64,000 nt of DNA from NCBI GenBank assembly GCA_018266915.1, contig JAFDZM010000065.1, positions 62,001-126,000 of the forward strand, in the 5' to 3' direction. The first letter of the stretch is position 1, and every line of letters begins with the position of its first letter. The translations under genes and the position numbers were made by a program. Below the pieces are notes generated by a model. The model searched no databases and was not told the DNA's origin. It worked only from the letters and a program-made list of their open reading frames with translations. Shown one piece after another: positions 43,227 to 51,207 of the stretch. Origin of the DNA: Bacteroidota bacterium. GTDB taxonomy: Bacteria; Bacteroidota; Bacteroidia; Sphingobacteriales; Sphingobacteriaceae.

Positions 43227-46217
43227 TTATAAATCCACTTGAACACCACCAAGGAATGTGCGGGTTTTCGGATAATAGTTGCTCATATCTACACCGATAA
43301 ATTGTCCGCTTGCCTGGTTATTAAGGGACAGATTTAATTCAGGATCTACGCCTTTGTACTTGGTTATGATAAACAAATTGGTACCTGTAACATACAAACG
43401 CACAGCATGAATGTAGTTCCCGCTAACTTTAAACCTGTAGGATAATGTCGCGTTGCTCAGCCTGATAAATGTTCCGCTTTCCAGGTAACGAGTTGAATAC
43501 AGGTTAGCGTTTATATCGGTTACCGGCTCACTCAAAGCCATCACCGGCACGTTATGTGTTGAGGCCGAATAAGGCGTGTTGAAATCAGCCAGCGATGCAT
43601 CCATTATTTTGTTGCCACCTTGCCCGCGGAAAAAGAAATTAAACGAGAAGTTCTTGTAGTTTACGGTATTGCCCCAACCGAAGATGTACCTTGGCTGAGC
43701 ATCTCCGGCATAAGTCCGGTCGGCGCTTGTAGGAGTGGTGGTTGGCTGACCGTTGGCACCCATGTAGGTTGAAACGCCGTTGGTCATGCCGATATATTTG
43801 AGCGTATAAAATTCGCCCAGCGGGTAACCTGCCTTGATGATGGAAACTGTTGTACCACTTTGTCCTGGTCCTTCAGGATCACCGGCATATATCTGGGATA
43901 TGTTATTACCCAGTGAAGTGATCTTGTTTTTATTAAATGATATGTTTCCATAAGATTCCCAGCTAAAATCCCTTGCCTTAACGGGCGTACCACTAAGGCT
44001 GATTTCGACACCTTTATTATCCATGCTGCCTACGTTGGCCACCATATAGTTCACAAGGTTGGTAACTGTCGAAACAGGGATGGTTGCGATCATATCAGTT
44101 GTCTTTTTGTCATATACGTCAACCGAGCCGCTCAACCTGCCTTTAAGGAATGTGAAATCAATACCGGCGTTGGTAGTAGCTGTGGTTTCCCAGCGCAGAT
44201 CGGGATTTGAGTTTTGCGTGGCGCCGATAGCGCCTATCCAGTTATTGTTGTAGTAAAACGTCCCTGTTGTGCCATAAAGCACCAGAGGGGTATATGGGTC
44301 AAATCCCAGGGAGTTACCCGTTTTACCATAACCTACACGGATCTTCAGATCATCCAGCCAGTTAATTGATTTCATAAATGATTCATCGCTCACTCTCCAT
44401 GCACCTGAAAGGGCCGGGAAATATCCCCATCTATGATCCGCACCAAAAGCATTGGAACCATCACGGCGAAGTGAGGCCTGCAAGATATATTTTCCGTTGT
44501 AGCTATAGTTTAGCCTACCGTAAAATGAGATAATCTTTAAGGTTTCGTCATTATAGTTGGCATATCTTGGCAAGTTAGTCTGACCAAGCGCCAGGTTATA
44601 ATAACTCGTTGCGTCGGACACGAAGTTCTCGTTACTTACACCAAAGCCGTTACCGGTTTCGGTATCGTCATAAGAGTAACCCACAAGGGCTTTTAAATTA
44701 TGCTTTGCCCAGGTATGTTCGTAGCCCAGGTAGTTTTCAAATAGCTTTTTAGTATCCTCATCCTGGTTACGGGTTGCTACACCATTTTGACCGATAGCCA
44801 ATTCCGATTGAGAATTAAGATAAGTATTGCTGGTAGTATTTCTGTCCTGATAAGCTGCATTCAGGTTATAAGTAAAACCAAAAGGCAACTTTAATTCAGC
44901 TTTGGCATTGGCCAAAACCAGGTTTATCTTTTGTTTGTAGGTATTAGTTTCGAGCAAACCAAGTGGGTTATAGCCCAATACCAGCGTGGGGTCGTTATAA
45001 AAAGTGCCATCTGCATTATAAACCGCCCGGGTTGGCAGGTATTGAACCGCTGCCCTGAAAAGATTAGGATTGGCGCCATTGGCAGAATATAGCGGAATAT
45101 CGTTTACGATCAGGTTTTGATTGGTGATCGAATTACTTAATGAGAAGTCCAATTTCAATCTGTCATTCAAAGCTTTTTGCGATACATTGATCTTGCCAAT
45201 AAAACGGTCCATTGCACTGGTTTTAACAATACCTTCGTCCTCGAGGTAGTTGATGCTGGCATTAAATACTGTTTTATCCGTACCGCCGCCGAAAGACAGA
45301 TTATGGTTTTGCGAAAAACCGCTGCTGCGCTCTATTTGTTGCTCCCAGTTGGTACTTCCATTGTCATTTGCCGGGGTTAAGCTCTGTCCATTTGCAGCCA
45401 AATAGGCCTTTAACTGTGCTGCGGTTGCTACCTGGAATTGATTGGCAATCTTTTCATCAGCGGCATAAGCGTTGTAAGTCATCTTTAGCTGACCAGCCTT
45501 TGCTTTTTTTGTCGTTACGATGATAACGCCGTTAGTAGCGCGGCTACCATAAATTGCCGCTGCCGATGCATCCTTCAATACGTCGATAGACTCGATATCA
45601 GAAGGGGCAACCAGGCTGAAATCCGCATCAGGCACACCATCAATTACATAAAATGGAGAGGATGCAGCACCGGCACGCAAGGTTGATGGGCCTCTCAGGG
45701 TAACTGTGGCGCTTCCGTTGGGGTTGCCATCATTAGTGATATTGAGGCCCGCCACCTTACCTTCCAAAAGGTCTGCAGGAGTAGCTACAACGCCCGGGTT
45801 AAAGTTTTCAGCTTTAACTGTCGAAATAGCACTGGTCAGCTGACCTTTGGTAGTAGTGCCGTAACCAACTACAACCACTTCGTTCATCGCTCTCGCACTT
45901 TCGCTAAGGGTGATGGTTATCGAAGTTTCATCGCCTACTGTTTTCTCTAAAGTCTGGTAGCCGATAAAAGTAAATCTTAAAACCGCGCCCTTAGCGGCAT
46001 TGATAGAGAAGGTGCCGTTAGCAGTTGTTGCGGTTGAAGCGCTGGTTCCTTCAACTGTAACAGTAACACCCGGGAGTGGTGCTCCGGTGGCATCTTTAAC
46101 AGTACCTCTTATAGTACTGGTTTGGGCCCATGCGCTGCTGAAAGTAAAAGCAAACAGCATAAACAAAATACTACACAAGTACCTTGCCTTTAAAAGTTTG
46201 GGTCTAATTGTCATCAT
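43227..46217 (-). CDS. SusC-family TonB-dependent transporter (locus 2)
   Basis: A 996-residue outer-membrane transporter. Its leader (ending SSAWAQ) is followed by the carboxypeptidase-like domain (IRGTVKDATGAPLPGVTVTV), the plug start EVVVVGYGTTTKGQL and a barrel ending in VDL. It is the first gene of a minus-strand transcript: susC, susD, GH89, GH28, MIOX. It is divergent from the LacI gene across 308 bp. Confidence 0.95.
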   Translation of the reverse strand: MMTIRPKLLKARYLCSILFMLFAFTFSSAWAQTSTIRGTVKDATGAPLPGVTVTVEGTSASTATTANGTFSINAAKGAVLRFTFIGYQTLEKTVGDETSITITLSESARAMNEVVVVGYGTTTKGQLTSAISTVKAENFNPGVVATPADLLEGKVAGLNITNDGNPNGSATVTLRGPSTLRAGAASSPFYVIDGVPDADFSLVAPSDIESIDVLKDASAAAIYGSRATNGVIIVTTKKAKAGQLKMTYNAYAADEKIANQFQVATAAQLKAYLAANGQSLTPANDNGSTNWEQQIERSSGFSQNHNLSFGGGTDKTVFNASINYLEDEGIVKTSAMDRFIGKINVSQKALNDRLKLDFSLSNSITNQNLIVNDIPLYSANGANPNLFRAAVQYLPTRAVYNADGTFYNDPTLVLGYNPLGLLETNTYKQKINLVLANAKAELKLPFGFTYNLNAAYQDRNTTSNTYLNSQSELAIGQNGVATRNQDEDTKKLFENYLGYEHTWAKHNLKALVGYSYDDTETGNGFGVSNENFVSDATSYYNLALGQTNLPRYANYNDETLKIISFYGRLNYSYNGKYILQASLRRDGSNAFGADHRWGYFPALSGAWRVSDESFMKSINWLDDLKIRVGYGKTGNSLGFDPYTPLVLYGTTGTFYYNNNWIGAIGATQNSNPDLRWETTATTNAGIDFTFLKGRLSGSVDVYDKKTTDMIATIPVSTVTNLVNYMVANVGSMDNKGVEISLSGTPVKARDFSWESYGNISFNKNKITSLGNNISQIYAGDPEGPGQSGTTVSIIKAGYPLGEFYTLKYIGMTNGVSTYMGANGQPTTTPTSADRTYAGDAQPRYIFGWGNTVNYKNFSFNFFFRGQGGNKIMDASLADFNTPYSASTHNVPVMALSEPVTDINANLYSTRYLESGTFIRLSNATLSYRFKVSGNYIHAVRLYVTGTNLFIITKYKGVDPELNLSLNNQASGQFIGVDMSNYYPKTRTFLGGVQVDL

Positions 46218-46525
46218 AGTTTTCTTTAATTGGTTTTTGATTTTGGTTTGTTCACTTTATTAATTCATAAAAAAATGTTAGATTTAATTAGCGGCAGATA
46301 ATTGTTTTTTATACAATTATCAGTGCATATACACCGTTCCGCTAAGTTTTATACTTTTATCAGGTTTATTCAGAGCGTGTATTAACGCCGCTAAATGTTA
46401 TATTGTAGACCTAAGTTGATACTTTTTTAAATCGCTTTTCCTGATTTACAGGTATTTATTTACGTAAACGTTTACGAATAAGAGTAAAATGAACACTTAT
46501 TAACCGAACGGGAAGGGTTAGAATT
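46218..46525. other. Divergent regulatory region between susC (locus 2) and LacI
   Basis: 308 bp without a coding frame. It holds two dyads. GATAATTGT (46297-46305) and ACAATTATC (46313-46321) make a perfect 9 bp inverted repeat with a 7 bp spacer, containing TGT-N7-ACA (46303-46315). The second is TTTACGTAAACGTTTACG (46459-46476), a LacI-type palindrome. Other T/A-rich stretches offer no clear promoter on either strand. Confidence 0.7.
46459..46476 (+). promoter_or_regulatory. LacI-family operator palindrome
   Basis: CGTAAACGTTTACG (46463-46476) is a perfect 14 bp palindrome centred on CG, as usual for LacI-type operators. It lies 50 bp upstream of the LacI gene start, so autoregulation or control of the divergent susC is likely. 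A 14/18 match lies before the inositol oxygenase gene at 37720. Confidence 0.8.
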
Positions 46526-47530
46526 ATGGGGGAAGTAAACATTAAAAAGCTCGCCAGTGAGCTTAATTTATCAGCTGCAACTGTTTCAAGGGCCTTAAGG
46601 GATAGCCATGAAATAAGTGCCGAAACAAAAGCAAGAGTAATGGAAATGGCCAAGAAACTGGCCTATGAGCCCAACCCTTTTGCAAGCAGTTTGCGACAGC
46701 AAAAAAGTAAAACGATAGCGGTAATCGTACCCGAGGTTGCGAACAATTTTTTTGCATTGGCGATTAAGGCAATCGAAGAAGTGGCCCGTGCAAAAGATCA
46801 TCATGTATTGATCTATCAAACGCATGAAAGCGGGGAGATCGAATCTTCCTTTATGACCAGCCTTTTAAGTGGCCGCGTTGACGGGGTACTTATTTCGCCT
46901 GCATGCCATGTCGCCAATAAAAAGTATTTCCAGAAAGTAAGTGAGAAAATACCCATGGTTTTTTTCGACCGTGATCACGACGATATCGAAGGCGTAAAAA
47001 TAACCACTGATGACTACGAAAGTGCGTATAATGCAACGCTGCACCTCGTAGAAGCCGGCTGCAAAAAGATTGGGTACCTGGCAGCTTTGGAAACACTTAC
47101 GACTGGCAAAAAAAGGTTACAGGGGTACCTGGATGCGTTAAAAGACAACAACCTCGAAAGTATGCCTGCCCTGATCGAAGGTAATTGCGAAAATAATGAG
47201 TCGTGCCGCTCAAAGGTGAAGGATTTTATTGCAGAACGAAAACCTGATGGTATAGTGTCATCAATTGAAGAATTAGCCCTCCCTTGTTATTATGCCTGTA
47301 AGGAGCTGAATCTGAATATCCCCAAAGATCTGAAATTAATCACTTACTCGAATCTCGCGCATGCCGAGCTGCTCAATCCCCCGCTTTCAACTATTAATCA
47401 ACCGGCATTTGAAATAGGGAACGAAGCGGCCACAATCCTGTTTAAAATGTTTAGCAAACGCTGGTATGACCCAAACATTACCATCAGCCTCAAATCAAGC
47501 ATTATCAAAAGGGAATCGAGCCGCTCTTAA
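46526..47530 (+). CDS. LacI-family transcriptional regulator
   Basis: A 334-residue repressor. The N-terminal helix-turn-helix IKKLASELNLSAATVSRALR (about 6-25) and hinge helix (NPFASSLRQQ) precede a periplasmic-binding-protein-like effector domain (about 62-330). It is divergent from susC of locus 2 and has a perfect palindrome just upstream. A second operator before inositol oxygenase implies that its effector may be inositol- or uronate-derived, which is inference. It does not resemble a particular characterised member. Confidence 0.93.
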   Translation: MGEVNIKKLASELNLSAATVSRALRDSHEISAETKARVMEMAKKLAYEPNPFASSLRQQKSKTIAVIVPEVANNFFALAIKAIEEVARAKDHHVLIYQTHESGEIESSFMTSLLSGRVDGVLISPACHVANKKYFQKVSEKIPMVFFDRDHDDIEGVKITTDDYESAYNATLHLVEAGCKKIGYLAALETLTTGKKRLQGYLDALKDNNLESMPALIEGNCENNESCRSKVKDFIAERKPDGIVSSIEELALPCYYACKELNLNIPKDLKLITYSNLAHAELLNPPLSTINQPAFEIGNEAATILFKMFSKRWYDPNITISLKSSIIKRESSRS

Positions 47531-47554
47531 AATCAGCATAAAAAAATTACAAAA

Positions 47555-47592
47555 AATAATTGTCAATTTAACAATAATTATAGTTAAACTTG
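47555..47592 (+). promoter_or_regulatory. Dyad and -7 box before the AraR-like gene
   Basis: TGTCAATTTAACA (47561-47573) lies in a 17 bp near-palindrome (47559-47575). It is followed by TAATTATAG (47575-47583) and TAAACTTG (47585-47592), a possible -7 box. The 29 bp from 47555 to 47583 match 48473-48501 before the GH27 gene at all but about four positions. Likely operator of the regulator encoded here. Confidence 0.65.
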
Positions 47593-47643
47593 TATTAATT
47601 TAACCTTGTAAACCATTTTGATTAGCGTTAGCTAAACCTTTGT

Positions 47644-48351
47644 ATGCAGAAATATTCCAAACAAACCCGCTTACTTTTAGCAGTTGACTGCATCATTTTT
47701 GGATTTGATAGTGAGGAGCTAAAGATACTTTTAATAAAGCGTGGTTTTAACCCCGAAAAAGGTAACTGGAGCTTAATGGGCGGATTTGTTCAGGAAAATG
47801 AAAGTATAGACCAGGCAGCAAACCGTATTTTAAAGGATCTGACGGGCATTGAAGGGGTATATCTGGAACAACTATATACTTTTGGCGATCCGCACCGCGA
47901 CCCAACTGAGCGGACCACTACAGTTTGTCATTTTGCTTTAGTTGATATACACCGGTATGAAACGCAGCTGAGCAATGATTACCGGGCTGAGTGGTTTCCT
48001 GTCAAGAAGTTTCCGAAACTCATTTTTGACCATGCCGAAATGGTAGAATTGGCGAGAAAACGACTTCGTTATAAGGCAGCCTTTCATCCTATTCTGTTTG
48101 AGTTGTTACCCGATAAGTTTACTCTGCCCCAATTACAGAGTTTGTACGAGAGCGTATACAGTACCACAATTGACAAAAGGAATTTTAGTAAACGGGTGCT
48201 GGCAACAGGGTTGCTGATCAAACTAACCGAAAAAGATAAGACCAGCTCCAGGCGTGGCGCTTTCTTTTATCGCCTTAATACGCAGAATTATTATGCCAAA
48301 TTCCAGGCATTTTTAAACTTTATTCCTAACCCGGATACTTTGCATTATTAG
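47644..48351 (+). CDS. AraR-like regulator with degenerate Nudix domain
   Basis: A 235-residue protein with an N-terminal Nudix-like domain (about 10-145) and a C-terminal winged helix (about 155-225), the architecture of NrtR/AraR. The Nudix box GX5EX7REUXEEXGU reads G47-FVQEN-E53 then R61-ILKDLTG-I: the three catalytic glutamates are I, D and L, so hydrolysis is unlikely and the domain should sense a ligand. In Bacteroides the related AraR responds to L-arabinose. Two GH51 arabinofuranosidases lie in the window, which fits. It is preceded by a dyad that probably is its own operator. Confidence 0.86.
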   Translation: MQKYSKQTRLLLAVDCIIFGFDSEELKILLIKRGFNPEKGNWSLMGGFVQENESIDQAANRILKDLTGIEGVYLEQLYTFGDPHRDPTERTTTVCHFALVDIHRYETQLSNDYRAEWFPVKKFPKLIFDHAEMVELARKRLRYKAAFHPILFELLPDKFTLPQLQSLYESVYSTTIDKRNFSKRVLATGLLIKLTEKDKTSSRRGAFFYRLNTQNYYAKFQAFLNFIPNPDTLHY

Positions 48352-48357
48352 GGATCG

Positions 48358-48417
48358 GTTGTATTAGTTGTAAAGGTTGGAATGGCTGTAGAAGTTGTAT
48401 TGGTTGAAGTGGTTTAA
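48358..48417 (+). repeat. Imperfect GTTGTATT/GGTTG repeat after the AraR-like gene
   Basis: This 60 bp stretch reads as degenerate repeats of GTTGTATTRGTTG, GTTGG and GTAGAAGTTG with almost no C on the plus strand. It follows the stop of the AraR-like gene. No function is evident; it may be a decayed short tandem repeat. Confidence 0.5.
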
Positions 48418-48472
48418 GAAATATCGCATTTCAAATTGAGATAATACAAACCTGGGGAATTTCGCATTAAAA

Positions 48473-48501
48473 AATAATTGTTATTTTTACACTAATTATA
48501 G
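48473..48501 (+). promoter_or_regulatory. Dyad before the GH27 gene
   Basis: TGTTATTTTTACA (48479-48491) followed by TAATTATAG (48493-48501). The element matches the one before the AraR-like gene and ends 17 bp before the GH27 ATG. Confidence 0.6.
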
Positions 48502-48518
48502 GCCAACAAATATCAACC

Positions 48519-49886
48519 ATGAGAAAAAAAGTTTTTGCCGCTGGTATATTGATATGCTTTATATATCTGAACGCAACTGCTCAGGCACCAAAAGTTGCCG
48601 TGACACCTCCGATGGGGTGGAATAGCTACAACTCTTTTGGTTCGGCAGTGCATGAAGACGACGTAAAGGCTAATGCTGATTACATGGCAAAAAACCTGAA
48701 ACAGCATGGCTGGCAATATGTGGTGGTTGATTTTTTATGGTCGTATGATAACCCGCCAACCAGCCATATAGGTAATCCGTATCAAAAAAGACTTCAGGAT
48801 GGTTCTTATATTCCATGGCTCACAATGGATAAATGGGGGCGCTTGCTTCCCCAACCAACCAAGTTTCCATCGGCTTTTGGCGGTAAAGGGTTTAAGCCAT
48901 TGGCCGCTTATGTTCATCAGTTGGGTTTAAAGTTCGGTATACATGTAATGCGCGGTATCCCACGACAGGCTGTTTGGGCTAAATCACCGGTATTGGGCGC
49001 AAAAGGTATTACTGCCGATATGATTGCTGATACCAATTCCACCTGTGAATGGATGAACCAGATGTATGGGCTGGATATGAGCAAGCCAGGCGCGCAGACT
49101 TATCTTAACTCGTTGCTTGATCTATATGCATCATGGGGTGTAGATTTTATTAAGGTAGATGATATCTCAAGGCCATACCATCAAGAAGAAATTGAAGGTT
49201 ACCGAAAGGCCATTGCGCATTGCAAAAGACCGATTGTTTTAAGTATTTCTCCAGGAGAAACACCAATTAATTCGGCTGATCACGTTAAACAAAACGCCAA
49301 TATGTGGCGTATGGCCGATGACTTTTGGGATAACTGGAAAGAGGTGCTGCATATGTTCAGTTATGCAAAAACCTGGGAAGGTCAGGGTGGGCCCGGTCAC
49401 TGGCCGGATTGTGACATGCTGCAGATTGGTAAACTATCTAAACGTGGCCCAGTTGGTGAAGAACGCTACAGCAGGTTTACTGAAGATGAGCTTTATACGC
49501 ATATTACCTTTTGGAGTATTTACAGGTCGCCCCTGATGATTGGCTGTAATCTGCCCGAAAACAGGGAAATTGAGCGTAAACTATTAACTAACGACGAAGT
49601 ATTGGCTGTCAATCAAACCGGGCAATCGCCAAAACAATTGTATAAAGATGATAAAAGCATGGTATGGTATTCCATAGCGCCAAACCACAAAGGGATTTAT
49701 GTAGCTCTGTTTAACATAAGTGATGATACGCATGGTGTATCTGTTGACCTGTCCGCTTTAGGCTTCAAAGACAAAGCGCAGATCAGGGATCTTTGGAACC
49801 ACCAAAACCTGGGAGCGCGCTCTGGCACTTTTGCCAAAACACTTAGTAAGCATGGTGCGGGATTATACTTAGTGTCTGGGCGATAA
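48519..49886 (+). CDS. GH27 alpha-galactosidase or beta-L-arabinopyranosidase
   Basis: A 455-residue exported enzyme (leader ending LNATAQA). The GH27 pattern VTPPMGWNSYNSFG opens the barrel; the nucleophile is the first aspartate of FIKVDDIS and the acid/base lies in WRMADDFWDNW. HWPDCDMLQIG follows. GH27 includes alpha-galactosidases and beta-L-arabinopyranosidases; the dyad shared with the AraR-like gene leaves the second open. It could also release inositol from galactinol. The gene converges on the PAP2 gene, 13 bp apart. Confidence 0.9.
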   Translation: MRKKVFAAGILICFIYLNATAQAPKVAVTPPMGWNSYNSFGSAVHEDDVKANADYMAKNLKQHGWQYVVVDFLWSYDNPPTSHIGNPYQKRLQDGSYIPWLTMDKWGRLLPQPTKFPSAFGGKGFKPLAAYVHQLGLKFGIHVMRGIPRQAVWAKSPVLGAKGITADMIADTNSTCEWMNQMYGLDMSKPGAQTYLNSLLDLYASWGVDFIKVDDISRPYHQEEIEGYRKAIAHCKRPIVLSISPGETPINSADHVKQNANMWRMADDFWDNWKEVLHMFSYAKTWEGQGGPGHWPDCDMLQIGKLSKRGPVGEERYSRFTEDELYTHITFWSIYRSPLMIGCNLPENREIERKLLTNDEVLAVNQTGQSPKQLYKDDKSMVWYSIAPNHKGIYVALFNISDDTHGVSVDLSALGFKDKAQIRDLWNHQNLGARSGTFAKTLSKHGAGLYLVSGR

Positions 49887-49899
49887 ATAAAGATACTGA

Positions 49900-51207
49900 T
49901 TAAAGTTTTGACACCACCAGTTCCCCTACTTTCTGTCCCTGCAGCTTGCCATTTTCAATAGCATCTTTAAAGTGGATGCCGCCCCATAGCCTTGAAATTG
50001 CAGCCTCGTCAGCGGCTTGTTTAAATGATGAAAATGTACGCGGTGGTATACCATATCTTTGCTCAATGTTATCGGTGTAAAGGAAATCCGGACCAAAATA
50101 ATGAGTAAGGATTGTTGCAGATGCACACGAAACCACGGAATGACCACTCAAGTATTCCGGAAAAGGCGGTGTTTGGAGTAATGGTTTCCAGTTAGGATCG
50201 ATATACTTCCTGATAGCTGTTTCAGGTCGGATCAGGTTAAAATGGTATTTGGCATCCCAGCAGCAAATAAATCCGTCTGTCAAACCGATAGCTACTGCTG
50301 TATATATTTGCATAGTTTTGGAAAAAGAAACGTTCTTTTGTTTGCAGGCTATACCTGTGATCCCCATCCAATGTGCCCCCGGCGAAATTTTCTTTATGCC
50401 GATCATCAAATGCCCCCTGTTTTCTACAGCAAATGGATTACAGTCCCAAAAGCCCGCAATGGCGCGTTGTTCAGGTGTTAGCTTGTCCCCTGCTTCCTGG
50501 TAAACAATCATTACCTGTTTATAAAAACCTGAGTGCTTATCCGTAGAAAAAGGCAATGGCGGAACAGGCAGGAATTGTGAGGCTGAATCCAAAGTAAATG
50601 ACCGGACTGTATTAAAATACGGCTCAACAGCGGCCATATAAACCGGTGGGGTTGGCTCCCATGTTCCCTGCTTACCAACCGGCGAATAGCGGATATAATT
50701 GCTTATGCGGTTGTAATTGTCCGCTTTGGCATAGGCCATTACTTGCTTACTCACGGCTTCGGCATATTTAACAGAAGCTTCAATAGTTTTGGTGCTGAAC
50801 CCTATACGCCCGCATGAATCCAGAAACTTTTGTTGATAGTCGCTCATTAAACTGCCTGAAGGCTGTAACTTTTCGGCCGTTTTCATGATACTTAAAACGG
50901 CGCTAAGTTTGTAGTCATAACCATCAATGTCTGCGGGCTTTTTGATGTCAGGGTATTTGTTTAGCTTTCCCTTCATGCTTTTAAAAGTGGGATCATTCTC
51001 AGCCACTACTTCATAACCAGCCAGGCAACTGTACGCGAAAAAGCGGGCAGCCAGGGGGGGATTGGTCACATCATGGATCATAATGGCTGACATTTTATTG
51101 ATTGTTTTACTAATATCATGGTTGGTTAAAATCGGTTGTTTGGTTGGCTTGCAACCCCATAAAACGACCGAAATCAGTGCTATAAAAGCAATTATTTTAT
51201 ATCTCAT
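49900..51207 (-). CDS. PAP2/vanadium-haloperoxidase-type lipoprotein phosphatase
   Basis: A 435-residue lipoprotein (leader MRYKIIAFIALISVVLWGCK, lipobox LWGC). The acid-phosphatase signature is complete: K-x6-RP in KYHFNLIRPE, the SGH motif in PEYLSGHSV, and R-x5-H in SRLWGGIHFKD. This fold serves either phosphatases or vanadium haloperoxidases. It overlaps the FG-GAP gene by 4 bp and ends the locus 3 operon that contains GH89 and inositol oxygenase. A phosphatase that dephosphorylates an inositol-phosphate head group would fit, by inference. Confidence 0.9.
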   Translation of the reverse strand: MRYKIIAFIALISVVLWGCKPTKQPILTNHDISKTINKMSAIMIHDVTNPPLAARFFAYSCLAGYEVVAENDPTFKSMKGKLNKYPDIKKPADIDGYDYKLSAVLSIMKTAEKLQPSGSLMSDYQQKFLDSCGRIGFSTKTIEASVKYAEAVSKQVMAYAKADNYNRISNYIRYSPVGKQGTWEPTPPVYMAAVEPYFNTVRSFTLDSASQFLPVPPLPFSTDKHSGFYKQVMIVYQEAGDKLTPEQRAIAGFWDCNPFAVENRGHLMIGIKKISPGAHWMGITGIACKQKNVSFSKTMQIYTAVAIGLTDGFICCWDAKYHFNLIRPETAIRKYIDPNWKPLLQTPPFPEYLSGHSVVSCASATILTHYFGPDFLYTDNIEQRYGIPPRTFSSFKQAADEAAISRLWGGIHFKDAIENGKLQGQKVGELVVSKL

